The notes beneath the pieces are model-generated. The model was given only the letters and a program-made list of their open reading frames with translations. It had not been told where the DNA came from and did not search any database. Both the position numbers and the translations under genes were made by a program. Positions 18,970 to 28,476 of a DNA stretch of 64,000 nt are shown here, one piece after another. The number at the start of each line of letters is the position of its first letter. Position 1 is the first letter of the stretch. Source of the stretch: Croceibacterium salegens (GTDB lineage Bacteria; Pseudomonadota; Alphaproteobacteria; Sphingomonadales; Sphingomonadaceae); the NCBI RefSeq assembly GCF_009827435.1, contig NZ_WTYM01000036.1:1-64000 (forward strand). The letters are read 5' to 3'.

Positions 18970-20192
18970 AGCCGCTCGGCCCGATCCCTGCCGGATACGA
19001 CAGCATCGGCGGCGAACTCGCTGTCGGTGGCAAGCCCGCGAGCGCGCTGGTCGAGCAGGCCGGCGGCACGCCGTTGTTCGTCTATTCGGCCGATCTCATG
19101 CGCCGCCGTATGGCCGCGTTGCGCGAGGCGATGCCGTCGCAGCTTCGCATTCATTATGCAATAAAAGCAAATTCCTACCAGCCTATCCTCGAATTGATGG
19201 AAGGTCTGGTGGATGGCTTCGACATCGCCTCGGGCGGCGAACTGGCGATGGTCCTCGCAGCCGGGCAGGATCCCTCGAAGGTCAGCTTCGCCGGACCGGG
19301 CAAGCGCGACGAGGAACTGCAGGCGGCGATTGGGCATGGCGTGACTCTCAACCTCGAATCCGAGAACGAGGCGCGGCGCTCGCTGCGAATTGCCGGGGAA
19401 CTGGGCACGACCCCCAGGCTGGCGATCCGCGTCAATCCGGACTTCGAGCTTCGGGGCTCTGGCATGAAGATGGGCGGCGGGGCCAAGCCGTTCGGCGTCG
19501 ACGCCGAGCGCTTGCCGGCGCTGGCGAGGGAAATCATCGCCGCAGGGGCCGAGTGGCGCGGGCTGCACATCTACACCGGGAGCCAGGCGCTCGACGCCGG
19601 GGCGGTGGCCGAAACGCAGGGCAATGTGCTCGACCTGGCGGCGCGGATTGCCGGGGAGAGCGGCGCACCGCTGCCGCATCTCAACATGGGCGGCGGGTTC
19701 GGGATCCCGTATTTCCATGGCGATGAAGCGCTTGATATCGGTGCAGTGGGTTCTGAATTGGCCAAGCGTTTCGCCGAACTTCCCGCCGAACTGGCCGAAA
19801 CGGAGTTCGCCATCGAGCTCGGCCGCTACCTCGTCGGCGAGGCGGGCGTGTACCTGACGCGTATCCTCGACCGGAAGGTCAGCCACGGCACCACCTACCT
19901 CGTGACCGACGGCGGGCTGCACCACCAGCTCGCTGCCTCGGGCAACTTCGGCACCGTGGTTCGCCGCAACTATCCCGTTGCGATCGCCAGCAAGTTCACC
20001 GCCGAGCCGGCCGAGGAGGCTAACGTCGTCGGGTGCCTTTGCACTCCGCTCGACCGTCTCGCCGACCAGGCACTGCTGCCGCACGCCGAGGTCGGGGACA
20101 TCGTCGCGGTGTTCTGCGCCGGGGCCTACGGGGCCAGCGCCAGCCCCTCGGCCTTCCTCGGCCAGGGACCGGCCCGCGAGATGCTGGTTTAG
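18966..20192 (+). CDS. PLP-dependent decarboxylase, exosortase A system-associated
   Basis: This 408-residue alanine-racemase-fold decarboxylase resembles diaminopimelate and ornithine decarboxylases (TIGR03099 in my memory). The PLP Lys is in RIHYAIKANSYQPIL, near residue 62. The phosphate-binding glycine loop is NMGGGFGIPYF, and the C-terminal half-site Cys is in VGCLCTPLDRLAD. It probably makes an amine building block for the exopolysaccharide or its acyl decoration. It overlaps the ligase gene by four bases, so the two are co-translated. A terminator-like hairpin follows 42 bases after the stop. Confidence 0.92.
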   Translation: MKPLGPIPAGYDSIGGELAVGGKPASALVEQAGGTPLFVYSADLMRRRMAALREAMPSQLRIHYAIKANSYQPILELMEGLVDGFDIASGGELAMVLAAGQDPSKVSFAGPGKRDEELQAAIGHGVTLNLESENEARRSLRIAGELGTTPRLAIRVNPDFELRGSGMKMGGGAKPFGVDAERLPALAREIIAAGAEWRGLHIYTGSQALDAGAVAETQGNVLDLAARIAGESGAPLPHLNMGGGFGIPYFHGDEALDIGAVGSELAKRFAELPAELAETEFAIELGRYLVGEAGVYLTRILDRKVSHGTTYLVTDGGLHHQLAASGNFGTVVRRNYPVAIASKFTAEPAEEANVVGCLCTPLDRLADQALLPHAEVGDIVAVFCAGAYGASASPSAFLGQGPAREMLV

Positions 20193-20233
20193 GATTGGCT
20201 CCCGGCTTGTCCCGCGATGGGACAGGCGCTCAG

Positions 20234-20257
20234 AAACCCCCGGAATCGGGCGGTTTT
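20234..20257 (+). terminator. Terminator-like hairpin after the decarboxylase gene
   Basis: AAACCCCCG at 20234-20242 pairs with CGGG at 20247-20250 and GGTTT at 20252-20256 (one bulged C) around the tetraloop GAAT, and ends in a short T-run. It would separate the ligase-decarboxylase pair from the export genes. The T-tract is short, so partial readthrough is likely. Confidence 0.45.
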
Positions 20258-20380
20258 GGGCCTCAAGGCTAACGCAATGTTCACCCTTTTCCGGGACAAG
20301 CCGGAGCGGATCCACGGGCCGTGGACCGGGTGCGTTTTGCTGTCCCCGGGTGCGGCCTGCCCAAAACTCGAGGACGGACC

Positions 20381-21019
20381 ATGCGATTTTCCGCCGTTTC
20401 CCGCCTGTTGGCCGCCAGCGTTGCGGTGGCTGCCATGGCCGGCTGCGCCAGCTCTCCCGACGCCCAGCTCGCCCCCGCGAGCTTCGTCGCGATGCAGGAA
20501 GGGCCGGGCGAGGAATATATCATCGGCCCGCTCGACCAGCTGACGATCCACGTCTGGCGCAACGACGAGCTCGGCGCGCAGGTCCAGGTTCGCCCCGACG
20601 GTCGCATCACCACCCCGCTGGTCGCCGACATGCCCGCCGTGGGCAAGACCCCGACCATGCTGGCCGAGGACATTCGCCTGCAGCTTTCGCAGTACATCGC
20701 CGAGCCGCTGGTGACGGTGATCGTCAACCAGTTCGCCGGCACCTTCAGCCAGCAGATCCGCGTCGTCGGCGCGACCGAGAAGCCCGCTTCGATCCCCTAC
20801 CGCGCCAACATGACCGTGCTCGACGCAATGATCGCGGTCGGCGGGCTTTCCGAGTTCGCCGCGGGCAACCGCGCCAAGCTGATCCGCTTCGACAAGCAGG
20901 TCGGCCGCCAGCGCGAATACCAGCTCCACCTCGGCGACCTGCTCAAGAAGGGCGACAGCCGGGCCAACGTGATGCTCCAGCCCGGCGATGTGATCATCAT
21001 CCCCGAGAGCATGTTCTGA
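20381..21019 (+). CDS. XrtA system polysaccharide export lipoprotein (Wza-like)
   Basis: This 212-residue outer-membrane lipoprotein has a signal ending AAMAGCASS, with the lipidated Cys at about residue 22. It carries a polysaccharide biosynthesis/export domain (YIIGPLDQLTIHVWRNDELGAQVQVRPDGRIT) and a SLBB-like part (VRVVGATEKPASIPYRANMTVLDAMIAVGGLSEFA). It matches the short export protein of XrtA loci (TIGR03027 as recalled). It would form the exit channel for the polymer made by this cluster. A GAGGACGG site supports the ATG at 20381. The chain-length gene follows 16 bases downstream. Confidence 0.92.
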   Translation: MRFSAVSRLLAASVAVAAMAGCASSPDAQLAPASFVAMQEGPGEEYIIGPLDQLTIHVWRNDELGAQVQVRPDGRITTPLVADMPAVGKTPTMLAEDIRLQLSQYIAEPLVTVIVNQFAGTFSQQIRVVGATEKPASIPYRANMTVLDAMIAVGGLSEFAAGNRAKLIRFDKQVGRQREYQLHLGDLLKKGDSRANVMLQPGDVIIIPESMF

Positions 21020-21035
21020 GCAGGGGGCCCGGAGC

Positions 21036-22553
21036 TTGAACGGCATCATCGAGGAAGTGCGCTCGGCACTCTGGACGGTCTGGAACCGCCGCTGGCACGC
21101 GCTCGCCGTGGCCTGGGGCCTGTGCATCCTCGGCTTGCTGGTCGTGGCGCTGATCCCCAACGCCTACGATTCCAAGACCCGCATCTTCGTCCAGCTCGAC
21201 GACGCGCTGGCACAGCAGATCGGCATCGGCTCGGCCACCCGCGAGAAGGACATCCTGCGCGTCCAGCAGACGCTGACCAGCGCGGTGAACCTCGAAAAGG
21301 TCATCCGCTCCACGCGCATCGGTGACGACATCACCACGCCGGGCCAGATGGAACGCGCGGTGCAGGCGCTGGCCAAGAAGATCGTCGTCGTGGCGCAGGG
21401 CGAAAACCTGTTCGAGATCACTGCCACGAGCGGCCGCAGCGACCTGTCCGACGCCGAGAACGCGCAGCTGGCGCAGGACATCGCCAACCGCATGATAGAC
21501 ATCTTTCGCGAATCCAACCTCGGTGAATCGCGCGGCGAGATGCGCGACACCATTTCCTTCCTCGACCAGCAGCTCGAGGAACGCAGCCACCAGCTCGAGG
21601 AAGCCGAGCAGAAGCGGCTCGCGTTCGAAGCCGAGCACCCCGACCTTGCCGGCGGGACCGAGGCGATTTCCGCCAAGATAAACAACAACCGCGACGACTT
21701 GCGCGCGGTCCAGGCCGACCTCGCCGCCGCCAGGAGCGCGCTCGCGGCGATCGACGGCCAGATCGCCAGCACGCCGCGCACGCTCGTTACGGCAGACGGC
21801 GGCGGCCCGAAGGCCGCGCTGGCGCAGGCGCAGTCCAACCTCGCCAGCTTGCAGGCGCGCGGGCTGACCGACAGCCACCCCGACGTCGTCGCGGTGAAGA
21901 AGCAGATTGCCGCGCTGCGCATCCAGGCGCAGGGCGCGGGCGGCGACTACGGCACGCCGAACCCCGCCTACACCTCGCTGCAGGGCCTGCGGATCGAGCG
22001 CCAGGCGACCGTCGAGGCCTTGTCCTCGCGCGCCGCGGCGATCCAGTCCGAACTGGCCGATTTCGCCGCCAGCCAGGCCAAGGAACCGGGCGTTGCCGCC
22101 GAGGCGCAGCGCATCAGCCGCGATTACGACGTCCTGCGCCAGCAGTACGACAAGCTCCTGCAGGATCGCGAGGAACTGCGCCTGCGCGGCCAGGTCGAGA
22201 CCGAGCGCAGCGCGATCAAGTTCGAGGTCATCGACCCGCCGAGCACGCCACGCGCGCCGAGCTGGCCGAACCGACCGATCCTGCTGTTCGCGGTGCTGTT
22301 CCTCGGCGTCGGCGCGGGTTCGGGCACCGCCTACATGCTCGGCCGCATGCGCTCCTCGTTCGCCACGGCGGGCAAGCTGGAGGAGACTTTCGGGCTGCCC
22401 GTGATCGGCACCATTTCGCTCGCCATGACCGACGCCGCGCGCGCGCTGCACAAGCACCGCTTGCGCCGCTTCGCCGCCGCTTCGGCGGGTCTCGGCGCCC
22501 TGTTCATCGTCCTGCTCGCCGCTGAGTTCATCCAGCGCGGCATGGTGGCGTGA
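21036..22553 (+). CDS. XrtA system polysaccharide chain-length determinant
   Basis: This 505-residue inner-membrane protein of the Wzz/GNVR family (TIGR03007 as recalled) controls polymer length and partners the tyrosine kinase. There is a first membrane helix near residues 25-42 (LAVAWGLCILGLLVVALIP), then a long coiled-coil periplasmic region (about 150-400). The second helix is PILLFAVLFLGVGAGSGTAY, around 411-430, and a further hydrophobic segment lies at the C-terminus (FIVLLAAEF). The start is TTG with a GGGGGCCCGGAG ribosome site. It is 10 bases upstream of the kinase gene. Confidence 0.9.
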   Translation: MNGIIEEVRSALWTVWNRRWHALAVAWGLCILGLLVVALIPNAYDSKTRIFVQLDDALAQQIGIGSATREKDILRVQQTLTSAVNLEKVIRSTRIGDDITTPGQMERAVQALAKKIVVVAQGENLFEITATSGRSDLSDAENAQLAQDIANRMIDIFRESNLGESRGEMRDTISFLDQQLEERSHQLEEAEQKRLAFEAEHPDLAGGTEAISAKINNNRDDLRAVQADLAAARSALAAIDGQIASTPRTLVTADGGGPKAALAQAQSNLASLQARGLTDSHPDVVAVKKQIAALRIQAQGAGGDYGTPNPAYTSLQGLRIERQATVEALSSRAAAIQSELADFAASQAKEPGVAAEAQRISRDYDVLRQQYDKLLQDREELRLRGQVETERSAIKFEVIDPPSTPRAPSWPNRPILLFAVLFLGVGAGSGTAYMLGRMRSSFATAGKLEETFGLPVIGTISLAMTDAARALHKHRLRRFAAASAGLGALFIVLLAAEFIQRGMVA

Positions 22554-22563
22554 GGGGGCTGCG

Positions 22564-23652
22564 ATGACCGAGCACAGCAAGATCCCACTGCCGGGTAGTG
22601 GCGAAGGCGAGGGCGGGTGCAAGAAGTCGCTGTTCGAGCGCGCCGACGACCTGTTCGGCTTTGGCGGCGCTCCGGTCCCGGCGGACCTCGCCAAGCCGCA
22701 GGCAAAACGCGGCAGCAAGGCGTCTTCGGCCAAGCCCATTCCCGAACCGGCTCCGGCACCGGCACCGGCGCCGGTTGTCGAGCGCGCGTTTGTCGAGCCT
22801 GCGCCGGAGCCTAAGCCGGAGCCCGCGCCAGTGGCCAGCCAGTCGGCGCCGGTCGAGACCCAGCCGGCCCCGGCCGCTCATGTCGTCACGACCGACGAGC
22901 AGGCCGTGTCCTTTCCGACCAAGCGCCACACTCTCGATCGCAAGCATCTTCGCCAGCAGGGCCTGATCCAGCCCGATGGCAAGGTCACCGCGCTCCTCGA
23001 GGAGTTCCGCATCGTCAAGCGGCAGGTGCTGCTCGCGGCGCGCAACGCCCAGGCCAACGGCGGCGGGGCCAAGGCGCAGCGCGTGCTAATCTGCTCGCCG
23101 CTGCCGGGCGAGGGCAAGACCTTCTGCGCCGCCAACCTCGCGCTGGCGATGGCGGCGGAAAAGGACAGCGAGGTCGTGCTGGTCGACGCCGATTTCGCCA
23201 AGCCGTCGATTCTCTCAACGCTCGGCCTGACCGGCGGGCGCGGGCTGATGGACGCGCTGGCCGACCCCTCCCTGCGGGTCGAGGATTGCGTCATGGCGAC
23301 AGACGTCGCCGGTCTCTACGTCCTGCCGGCCGGCAACCAGACCAATTCGGACAGCGAATTCCTTTCGAGCAAGCGCACCGCCGCGGTGCTCGACCGACTG
23401 ACGCAGGGTGCGCCCAACCGCCTGATCATCTTCGATTCGCCCCCGGCGCTGGCCGCATCTCCCGCTGCGGAACTGGCCAAGTACGTCGGCCAGGCGCTTG
23501 TCGTCGCCCGCGCCGACACCACCGGGCAGAGCGCGCTCGAGGATGCCCTGTCGCTGCTGTCGCACTGCCCGGACATCAAGCTGCTGCTCAACGGCGCGCA
23601 GTACAGCCCGAGCGGCCGCCGCTTCGGCACCTACTACGGATACGGGGAGTGA
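22564..23652 (+). CDS. XrtA-associated tyrosine autokinase
   Basis: This is a 362-residue bacterial tyrosine kinase (BY-kinase, TIGR03018 as recalled). It has a Pro/Ala/Glu-rich linker between about residues 60 and 110. The P-loop is SPLPGEGKTFCAANLA, near 178-193. Walker A' is VVLVDADFAKPS and Walker B is RLIIFDSPPAL. The C-terminus ends in a tyrosine cluster (TYYGYG) that is the likely autophosphorylation site. It would regulate chain length through the adjacent membrane protein, which lacks a fused kinase. The ATG is preceded by GAGGGGGCTGCG. Confidence 0.92.
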   Translation: MTEHSKIPLPGSGEGEGGCKKSLFERADDLFGFGGAPVPADLAKPQAKRGSKASSAKPIPEPAPAPAPAPVVERAFVEPAPEPKPEPAPVASQSAPVETQPAPAAHVVTTDEQAVSFPTKRHTLDRKHLRQQGLIQPDGKVTALLEEFRIVKRQVLLAARNAQANGGGAKAQRVLICSPLPGEGKTFCAANLALAMAAEKDSEVVLVDADFAKPSILSTLGLTGGRGLMDALADPSLRVEDCVMATDVAGLYVLPAGNQTNSDSEFLSSKRTAAVLDRLTQGAPNRLIIFDSPPALAASPAAELAKYVGQALVVARADTTGQSALEDALSLLSHCPDIKLLLNGAQYSPSGRRFGTYYGYGE

Positions 23653-23656
23653 TCGA

Positions 23657-25312
23657 ATGACCGGTCATATCCGCATCATCGCTCTCGCGCTCGCCGCGCT
23701 CGCCGTTCCGGCGGGCGCGCAGGCGCAGGACCAGGACGGCGCGCAGAAGGCGACGCCATCGGTGCGCGGCCCGCACATCGAGGTCGCGCCCTACATCGAG
23801 GCGGCGGAGGTCCTGTCCGCGCAGCTCGACCCGTACAGCGACACCGTGACCTACACGACGCTCGCGGCGGGTGTCGATGTCTCGGCCACCGGGCGCTACT
23901 CGTCGGCTTCGGCCTCGTTGCGTTACGAGCGGCACTTCGCCAACGACAGTTCGACCCGCGACAGCGACGCGGTCAGCGGTATCGCCCGCGCCTCGGTCGC
24001 GCTCGGCTCGCCGAACATCACCATGGAAGCCGGCGGCCTCGCCTCGCAGTCGTGGGTCAACGGCGACGGAACGGCGTTCGGGAATTCGCTGCCGGGCGAC
24101 GATTCGAGCACCAGCCGGATCTATTCGGTCTATGCCGGTCCTTCGATCCAGTCGCGCGAGGGCGCGATCGAGGTCGAGGGCCATTACCGTTTCGGTTACA
24201 CCAAGGTCGAAACGCCTGACGCGCTCGTCGTCGGTGCCAGCGGGCCGCAGGTGGTCGACCTCGCCGACGAGAGCACGACGCATTCGGCACAGGCCCGCGT
24301 CGGCTTTGCCCCGGGCCGGGTCCTGCCGGTCGTCGGCGTGGGTGTCGGCGGCGGCTGGAACGAGCAGAACACCTCGAACCTCGACCAGCGCGTGCGCGAC
24401 CGCCACCTGCGCGCCGACATGACCGTTCCGGTCAGCCCCACGATGGCCCTCGTGGGCGGCGTCGGATACGAAGACGTCGAGATTTCGAGCCGGGACGCCG
24501 TGCGCGACCCGGTCACCAACGATCCGGTGATCGGCCCCAACGGCCGCTACGTCACCGACAAGAGCGCACCGCGCGTCATCGCCTACGAATCCGACGGCCT
24601 AATCTGGGATGCCGGGGTCATGTGGCGCCCGAGTCGACGGACCTCGCTCGAGGCCTTCGTCGGCAAGCGCTACGATTCGACGACCTATTACGGCAGCTTT
24701 GCCTACGCGCCGAACGGCCGCGAGAGCTTCAACGTCTCGGTCTACGACGGCATTCAGACTTTCGGCGGCCTGATCACCGACCGCCTCGCCGGGCTTCCCT
24801 CGCAATTCCAGGCCATCCGCAGCCCGTTCTCGGGCGATGTCGGCACCTGCGTGAACAGCACCGAAGGCGGCAACTGCATCGGCGACGCCTTCGGCTCGCT
24901 CAATTCGGTCGTCTACCGCAACCGCGGCGTGTCGCTGAGCTACGGCATCAACATGGGCCGCACCCAGGCCGGCCTCGGCATCGGTTACGACCGGCGCAAG
25001 TACATCGCCGCAGCCGGCACCGTCCTCGCCGCCTTCAATGGCGTGGAAGACGAACAGTACTGGGCGACGATCTACGCCACCACGCAGATCGACCGCCGTT
25101 CGAGCCTGAGCGCCAACGCCTATGGCAGCCGCTTTTCGAACGGCCTGACCGGCGAGACCTCGTTCGCCTACAGCGCTTCGCTCGCATACTATCGCCAGCT
25201 GATCGCCGGCCTCAGCGGCACCGCCGCTGTCGGTCTCGACGGCATCACCCGGGATTCCCTGCCCGACCTGCAGGCCGCCTCGGCCCTGCTCGGCCTGCGG
25301 TACACCTTCTGA
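23657..25312 (+). CDS. XrtA-associated outer-membrane protein (TIGR03016-like)
   Basis: The 551-residue protein has a signal peptide (IIALALAALAVPAGAQAQ). It is followed by an almost entirely beta sequence with alternating aromatic and polar residues ending LLGLRYTF, a C-terminal Phe as expected for an outer-membrane beta-barrel. It occupies the position of the uncharacterised PEP-CTERM system-associated family TIGR03016. Its role is unknown; a barrel assisting polymer export or surface attachment is plausible. It starts four bases after the kinase stop and is followed closely by the ATPase gene, which supports a single operon. Confidence 0.85.
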   Translation: MTGHIRIIALALAALAVPAGAQAQDQDGAQKATPSVRGPHIEVAPYIEAAEVLSAQLDPYSDTVTYTTLAAGVDVSATGRYSSASASLRYERHFANDSSTRDSDAVSGIARASVALGSPNITMEAGGLASQSWVNGDGTAFGNSLPGDDSSTSRIYSVYAGPSIQSREGAIEVEGHYRFGYTKVETPDALVVGASGPQVVDLADESTTHSAQARVGFAPGRVLPVVGVGVGGGWNEQNTSNLDQRVRDRHLRADMTVPVSPTMALVGGVGYEDVEISSRDAVRDPVTNDPVIGPNGRYVTDKSAPRVIAYESDGLIWDAGVMWRPSRRTSLEAFVGKRYDSTTYYGSFAYAPNGRESFNVSVYDGIQTFGGLITDRLAGLPSQFQAIRSPFSGDVGTCVNSTEGGNCIGDAFGSLNSVVYRNRGVSLSYGINMGRTQAGLGIGYDRRKYIAAAGTVLAAFNGVEDEQYWATIYATTQIDRRSSLSANAYGSRFSNGLTGETSFAYSASLAYYRQLIAGLSGTAAVGLDGITRDSLPDLQAASALLGLRYTF

Positions 25313-25329
25313 CGCTTGGAGCAGTTTCG

Positions 25330-26484
25330 ATGTTCGACAACTTCTATGGCCTGACCGGAAAGCCCTTCCAGCTCACGCCCGACCCTGCGTTCTACTTCCG
25401 CAGCGTGACGCACAAGAAGGCGCTGTCCTACCTCGGCTACGGCCTCGCCCAGGGCGAAGGCTTCATCGTCATCACCGGCGAGGTCGGCGCGGGCAAGTCG
25501 ACCCTCGTCGCGCACCTGATGAGCACGATCGATCCCGAGCGCCTGACGGTCGGCCAAATTGTTACCAGCAAGCTCGACGAGGAGGAGATCATCCACGTCG
25601 TCGCGCAGAGCTTCGGGCTCGACATCGAAGAGCACGACAAGGCCAGCGCGCTCGGCTCGATCGAGGGCTTCCTGCACGAGGAAGCGCGTGCCGGTCGGCG
25701 CTGCCTGCTGGTGGTCGACGAGTCGCAGAACCTCGAAATTCCCGCGCTCGAAGAGCTGCGGATGCTGTCGAACTTCCAGCTCGGCAACCACCCGCTGCTG
25801 CAGACGCTGCTGCTCGGCCAGCCTGAGTTCCGCGCCACGCTGCAGACAAGCCCGGACCTCGAGCAACTGCGCCAGCGCGTCATCGCCGCGCACCATCTTG
25901 AGCCGATGGAGAAGGGCGAGATCGAGCCCTACATCGTCCACCGCCTCGAAAAGGTCGGCTACAGCGGCAACCCGTCGTTCGACCAGCGCGTGTTCATGGA
26001 ACTCTACGAGGCGAGCGGCGGAATCCCGCGGCGCGTCAACCAGACCGCCAACCGCCTGCTCCTGCTCGGCGCGGTCGAAGAGCGCACGCGGATCGATTCC
26101 GCCATGCTCAAGGCCGTGCTCGACGAGATGGCCGGCGAGAAGGCCTTCCCCGAGGCTGCGCCCCGGCCGATGCCCAAGGTCGAGCCTGCGCCCATTCCGC
26201 CGGCCCCGCTCAACCACGAACCGCGCCTCGACAAGGCGACCGTGGAAGCGATGCTGGCCGAACGCGACCACCAGATTTCCGAGCTTCAGCAGGCGATCGT
26301 CGATATGGCCAACGGTAGCGCGGACGAAGCAGCCGCCGCACTGATGCCCGAAATCGCCGCGCTGCAGGAAAAGATGGCCCAGCTCGCCGCCCGCAGCTTC
26401 GAGCAGGAACGCTCGATCCGCCACACGCTGACCATGCTCATCGAGTGGGTCGAAAGCGAAATGGACGAGGCCCAAGCCGCCTGA
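25330..26484 (+). CDS. XrtA-associated ExeA-like ATPase
   Basis: This 384-residue AAA ATPase begins MFDNFYGLTGKPFQLTPDP, the standard opening of ExeA/GspA-like and TIGR03015 proteins. Walker A is ITGEVGAGKSTLVAHLM, near residues 50-66. Walker B is RCLLVVDESQNL, and an arginine-finger region lies in GGIPRRVNQTANRLLLLG. A Pro-rich linker near 280-300 leads to a C-terminal coiled-coil helix (MLAERDHQISELQQAI). It probably powers assembly or gating of the export apparatus. It lies between the outer-membrane protein and deacetylase genes. Confidence 0.92.
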   Translation: MFDNFYGLTGKPFQLTPDPAFYFRSVTHKKALSYLGYGLAQGEGFIVITGEVGAGKSTLVAHLMSTIDPERLTVGQIVTSKLDEEEIIHVVAQSFGLDIEEHDKASALGSIEGFLHEEARAGRRCLLVVDESQNLEIPALEELRMLSNFQLGNHPLLQTLLLGQPEFRATLQTSPDLEQLRQRVIAAHHLEPMEKGEIEPYIVHRLEKVGYSGNPSFDQRVFMELYEASGGIPRRVNQTANRLLLLGAVEERTRIDSAMLKAVLDEMAGEKAFPEAAPRPMPKVEPAPIPPAPLNHEPRLDKATVEAMLAERDHQISELQQAIVDMANGSADEAAAALMPEIAALQEKMAQLAARSFEQERSIRHTLTMLIEWVESEMDEAQAA

Positions 26485-26503
26485 GGGCGGGAGGAGAATC
26501 CCC

Positions 26504-27421
26504 GTGAATGCCATTACGCCCCTTGAAGACGCCGCAGCCGCAGGCGCCACGGGTGCGTCGATCGTCAACGGCCTGTCGGTCGATGTCGAGGACTGGTTCC
26601 AGGTCGGCGCCTTCGAGAGCGTGATCGAACGCGACGACTGGCCCTCGCTGGTCGACCGGGTCGAGCGCAACATGCACGCGATCCTCGACATGTTCGACGA
26701 AGCCGGGGTCAGCGCGACGTTCTTCGCGCTAGGCTGGGTGGCCGAACGGCACGGCGGGATGATGCGCGAGATCGTCAACCGCGGGCACGAACTGGCGAGC
26801 CACGGCTGGGACCATGGCCGAGTTTTCCGCATGGACCGGGCCAGTTTCGGGGCCGACATCGAACGCGCGCGCAAGGTCCTCGAAGATACTTCGGGCAGCC
26901 GAGTCCGTGGCTATCGCGCGCCGAGCTTCTCGATCGACGTGCGCACGCCCTGGGCCTTCCAGGAGCTGGCCGAGCAGGGCTACACCTATTCGTCGAGCGT
27001 CGCCCCTGTGGCGCACGACCACTACGGCTGGGCCGAAGCCCCGCGCTTCGCTTTCCGCCCGCTGCCTTGGTCCGACCTCATCGAGATCCCTGTCACCACC
27101 GCGATGTTCGCTGGCCGGCGCCTCGCTGCGGGCGGTGGCGGTTTCTTCCGCGTCATTCCCTACGCCTTCTCGCGCTGGGCGATCCGGCAGGTGAACAGGC
27201 ATGAAGGCCGCCCGGCGGTGTTCTACTTCCACCCTTGGGAGATCGACCCGGGCCAGCCGCGTGTGGCCGGTGCGCCGCTCAAGTCGCGCCTCCGCCACTA
27301 CACCAACCTTGATCGCATGTCGGGCAAGCTACGCCAGCTGGTCGGCGAATTCGCCTGGGGGCGGATGGACTTGCTGGCGCATCGCGAGGCGGCTCGCCTC
27401 GATGCCGAGACGGTGGCGTGA
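26504..27421 (+). CDS. XrtA system polysaccharide deacetylase
   Basis: This 305-residue NodB-fold deacetylase (TIGR03006 as recalled) would remove acetyl groups from amino sugars of the polymer or its precursor. The catalytic base is in NGLSVDVEDWFQ, the metal-binding motif HxxxH-like is in GHELASHGWDH, then GYRAPSFSID, and the late HPWEIDP motif carries the second His. No signal peptide is visible, so it acts in the cytoplasm or at the membrane. GTG start with a strong GGGAGGAG site. It overlaps the FemAB gene by four bases. Confidence 0.92.
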   Translation: MNAITPLEDAAAAGATGASIVNGLSVDVEDWFQVGAFESVIERDDWPSLVDRVERNMHAILDMFDEAGVSATFFALGWVAERHGGMMREIVNRGHELASHGWDHGRVFRMDRASFGADIERARKVLEDTSGSRVRGYRAPSFSIDVRTPWAFQELAEQGYTYSSSVAPVAHDHYGWAEAPRFAFRPLPWSDLIEIPVTTAMFAGRRLAAGGGGFFRVIPYAFSRWAIRQVNRHEGRPAVFYFHPWEIDPGQPRVAGAPLKSRLRHYTNLDRMSGKLRQLVGEFAWGRMDLLAHREAARLDAETVA

Positions 27422-28476
27422 ATGCGCCGTTTGCCCTGACCAGCGAGGTCGTCCGCCTCGCCGACCTGCGCCAGCCCGACGAGGTGGCGCGGATCGAAGG
27501 ATTCGTGGCCGAGCAACGCGCCAGCCTGTTCCACCGTCCCGCCTGGCTGCGGGCCGTCGAACGCGGCACCGGGCAAGCGGCTCTCGGGCTGGTCGCCGAG
27601 AAGGGCGCCACGCTGACGGGCTGGCTGCCGCTCAACGAAATCCATTCGCCGATCTTTGGCCGCATGCTCGCTTCGAGCGGCTTTGCTGTCGGCGGCGGCG
27701 TTCTCGCTACGCGTGAGTCGGCTGCCGTGAGCCTGTGCCGCGCCGCCGAGGAACTGGCGCTACGCCGCTCCTGCCCAACGATCGAACTGCGCGGCGGTCC
27801 GTCGCCCGAGGACTGGCAAGTGCGCACCAACAGCCACTTGACGTTCGAAAAGCCTCTCGAAGCCGACGACGAGGCGGAACTGCTCGCCATTCCCCGCAAG
27901 CAACGCGCCGAAGTGCGCAAGGGACTGGACTGCGATCTGGAAACCACCGTCGGGCGCGGGCAGCGAGATCGCGATGCCCATTACGCGGTCTATTCCGAAT
28001 GCGTCCGCAATCTCGGCACGCCGGTATTTCCGCGCAAGCTGTTCGACGAGACGATGGACGCGCTCGATAGCGACGTCCAGGTCGTCTGGCATCACGGCAA
28101 GCCGGTCGCCTCGGTGCTGTCGTTCTACCACGACGGCGCTGTCATGCCTTACTGGGGCGGCGGCGTCTGGGAAGCCCGCGCGCTCCGCGCCAACGACCGC
28201 AACTACTATGAACTGATGCTCCACGCCCGCCGTCGCGGTTGCGATCGGTTCGATTTCGGCCGCTCCAAGGCGGATAGCGGGCATGCCGCATTCAAGCACA
28301 ACTGGGGCTTCGAGGGCGTGCCGCTGTCCTATGCCAGCTGGACCGCGCCGGGCCATGAAGCGCGCGATGCCGATCCCAACAGCGGCAAGCACGCCGCCCA
28401 GGTCTCCGTCTGGAAGCGCCTGCCGCTCGGCGTAGCCAACCGCCTCGGGCCGCACATCGCTCGGGGTCTCGGGTGA
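27418..28476 (+). CDS. FemAB family protein, XrtA/PEP-CTERM system-associated
   Basis: This 352-residue protein has the double acetyltransferase fold of FemAB/FemX (TIGR03019 as recalled). Marks are FHRPAWLRAVERGTGQ, LLAIPRKQRAEVRKGLD and, in the second fold, FDFGRSKADSGHAAFKHNWGF, the usual acceptor-site block. It probably adds an aminoacyl or acyl group to the polysaccharide. It is the second FemAB-like enzyme in the locus after the one near 17 kb, so two separate acylations or a two-step transfer may occur. GTG start overlapping the deacetylase stop. Confidence 0.9.
   Translation: MNAPFALTSEVVRLADLRQPDEVARIEGFVAEQRASLFHRPAWLRAVERGTGQAALGLVAEKGATLTGWLPLNEIHSPIFGRMLASSGFAVGGGVLATRESAAVSLCRAAEELALRRSCPTIELRGGPSPEDWQVRTNSHLTFEKPLEADDEAELLAIPRKQRAEVRKGLDCDLETTVGRGQRDRDAHYAVYSECVRNLGTPVFPRKLFDETMDALDSDVQVVWHHGKPVASVLSFYHDGAVMPYWGGGVWEARALRANDRNYYELMLHARRRGCDRFDFGRSKADSGHAAFKHNWGFEGVPLSYASWTAPGHEARDADPNSGKHAAQVSVWKRLPLGVANRLGPHIARGLG

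Noticed and set aside
20997-22739. 580-codon frame antisense to the chain-length determinant
   Set aside because: This is a GC-driven shadow; the sense frame has membrane helices and the coiled coil of the family.
25189-26874. 561-codon frame antisense to the ExeA-like ATPase
   Set aside because: It has no motifs, and the sense strand has Walker A and B.
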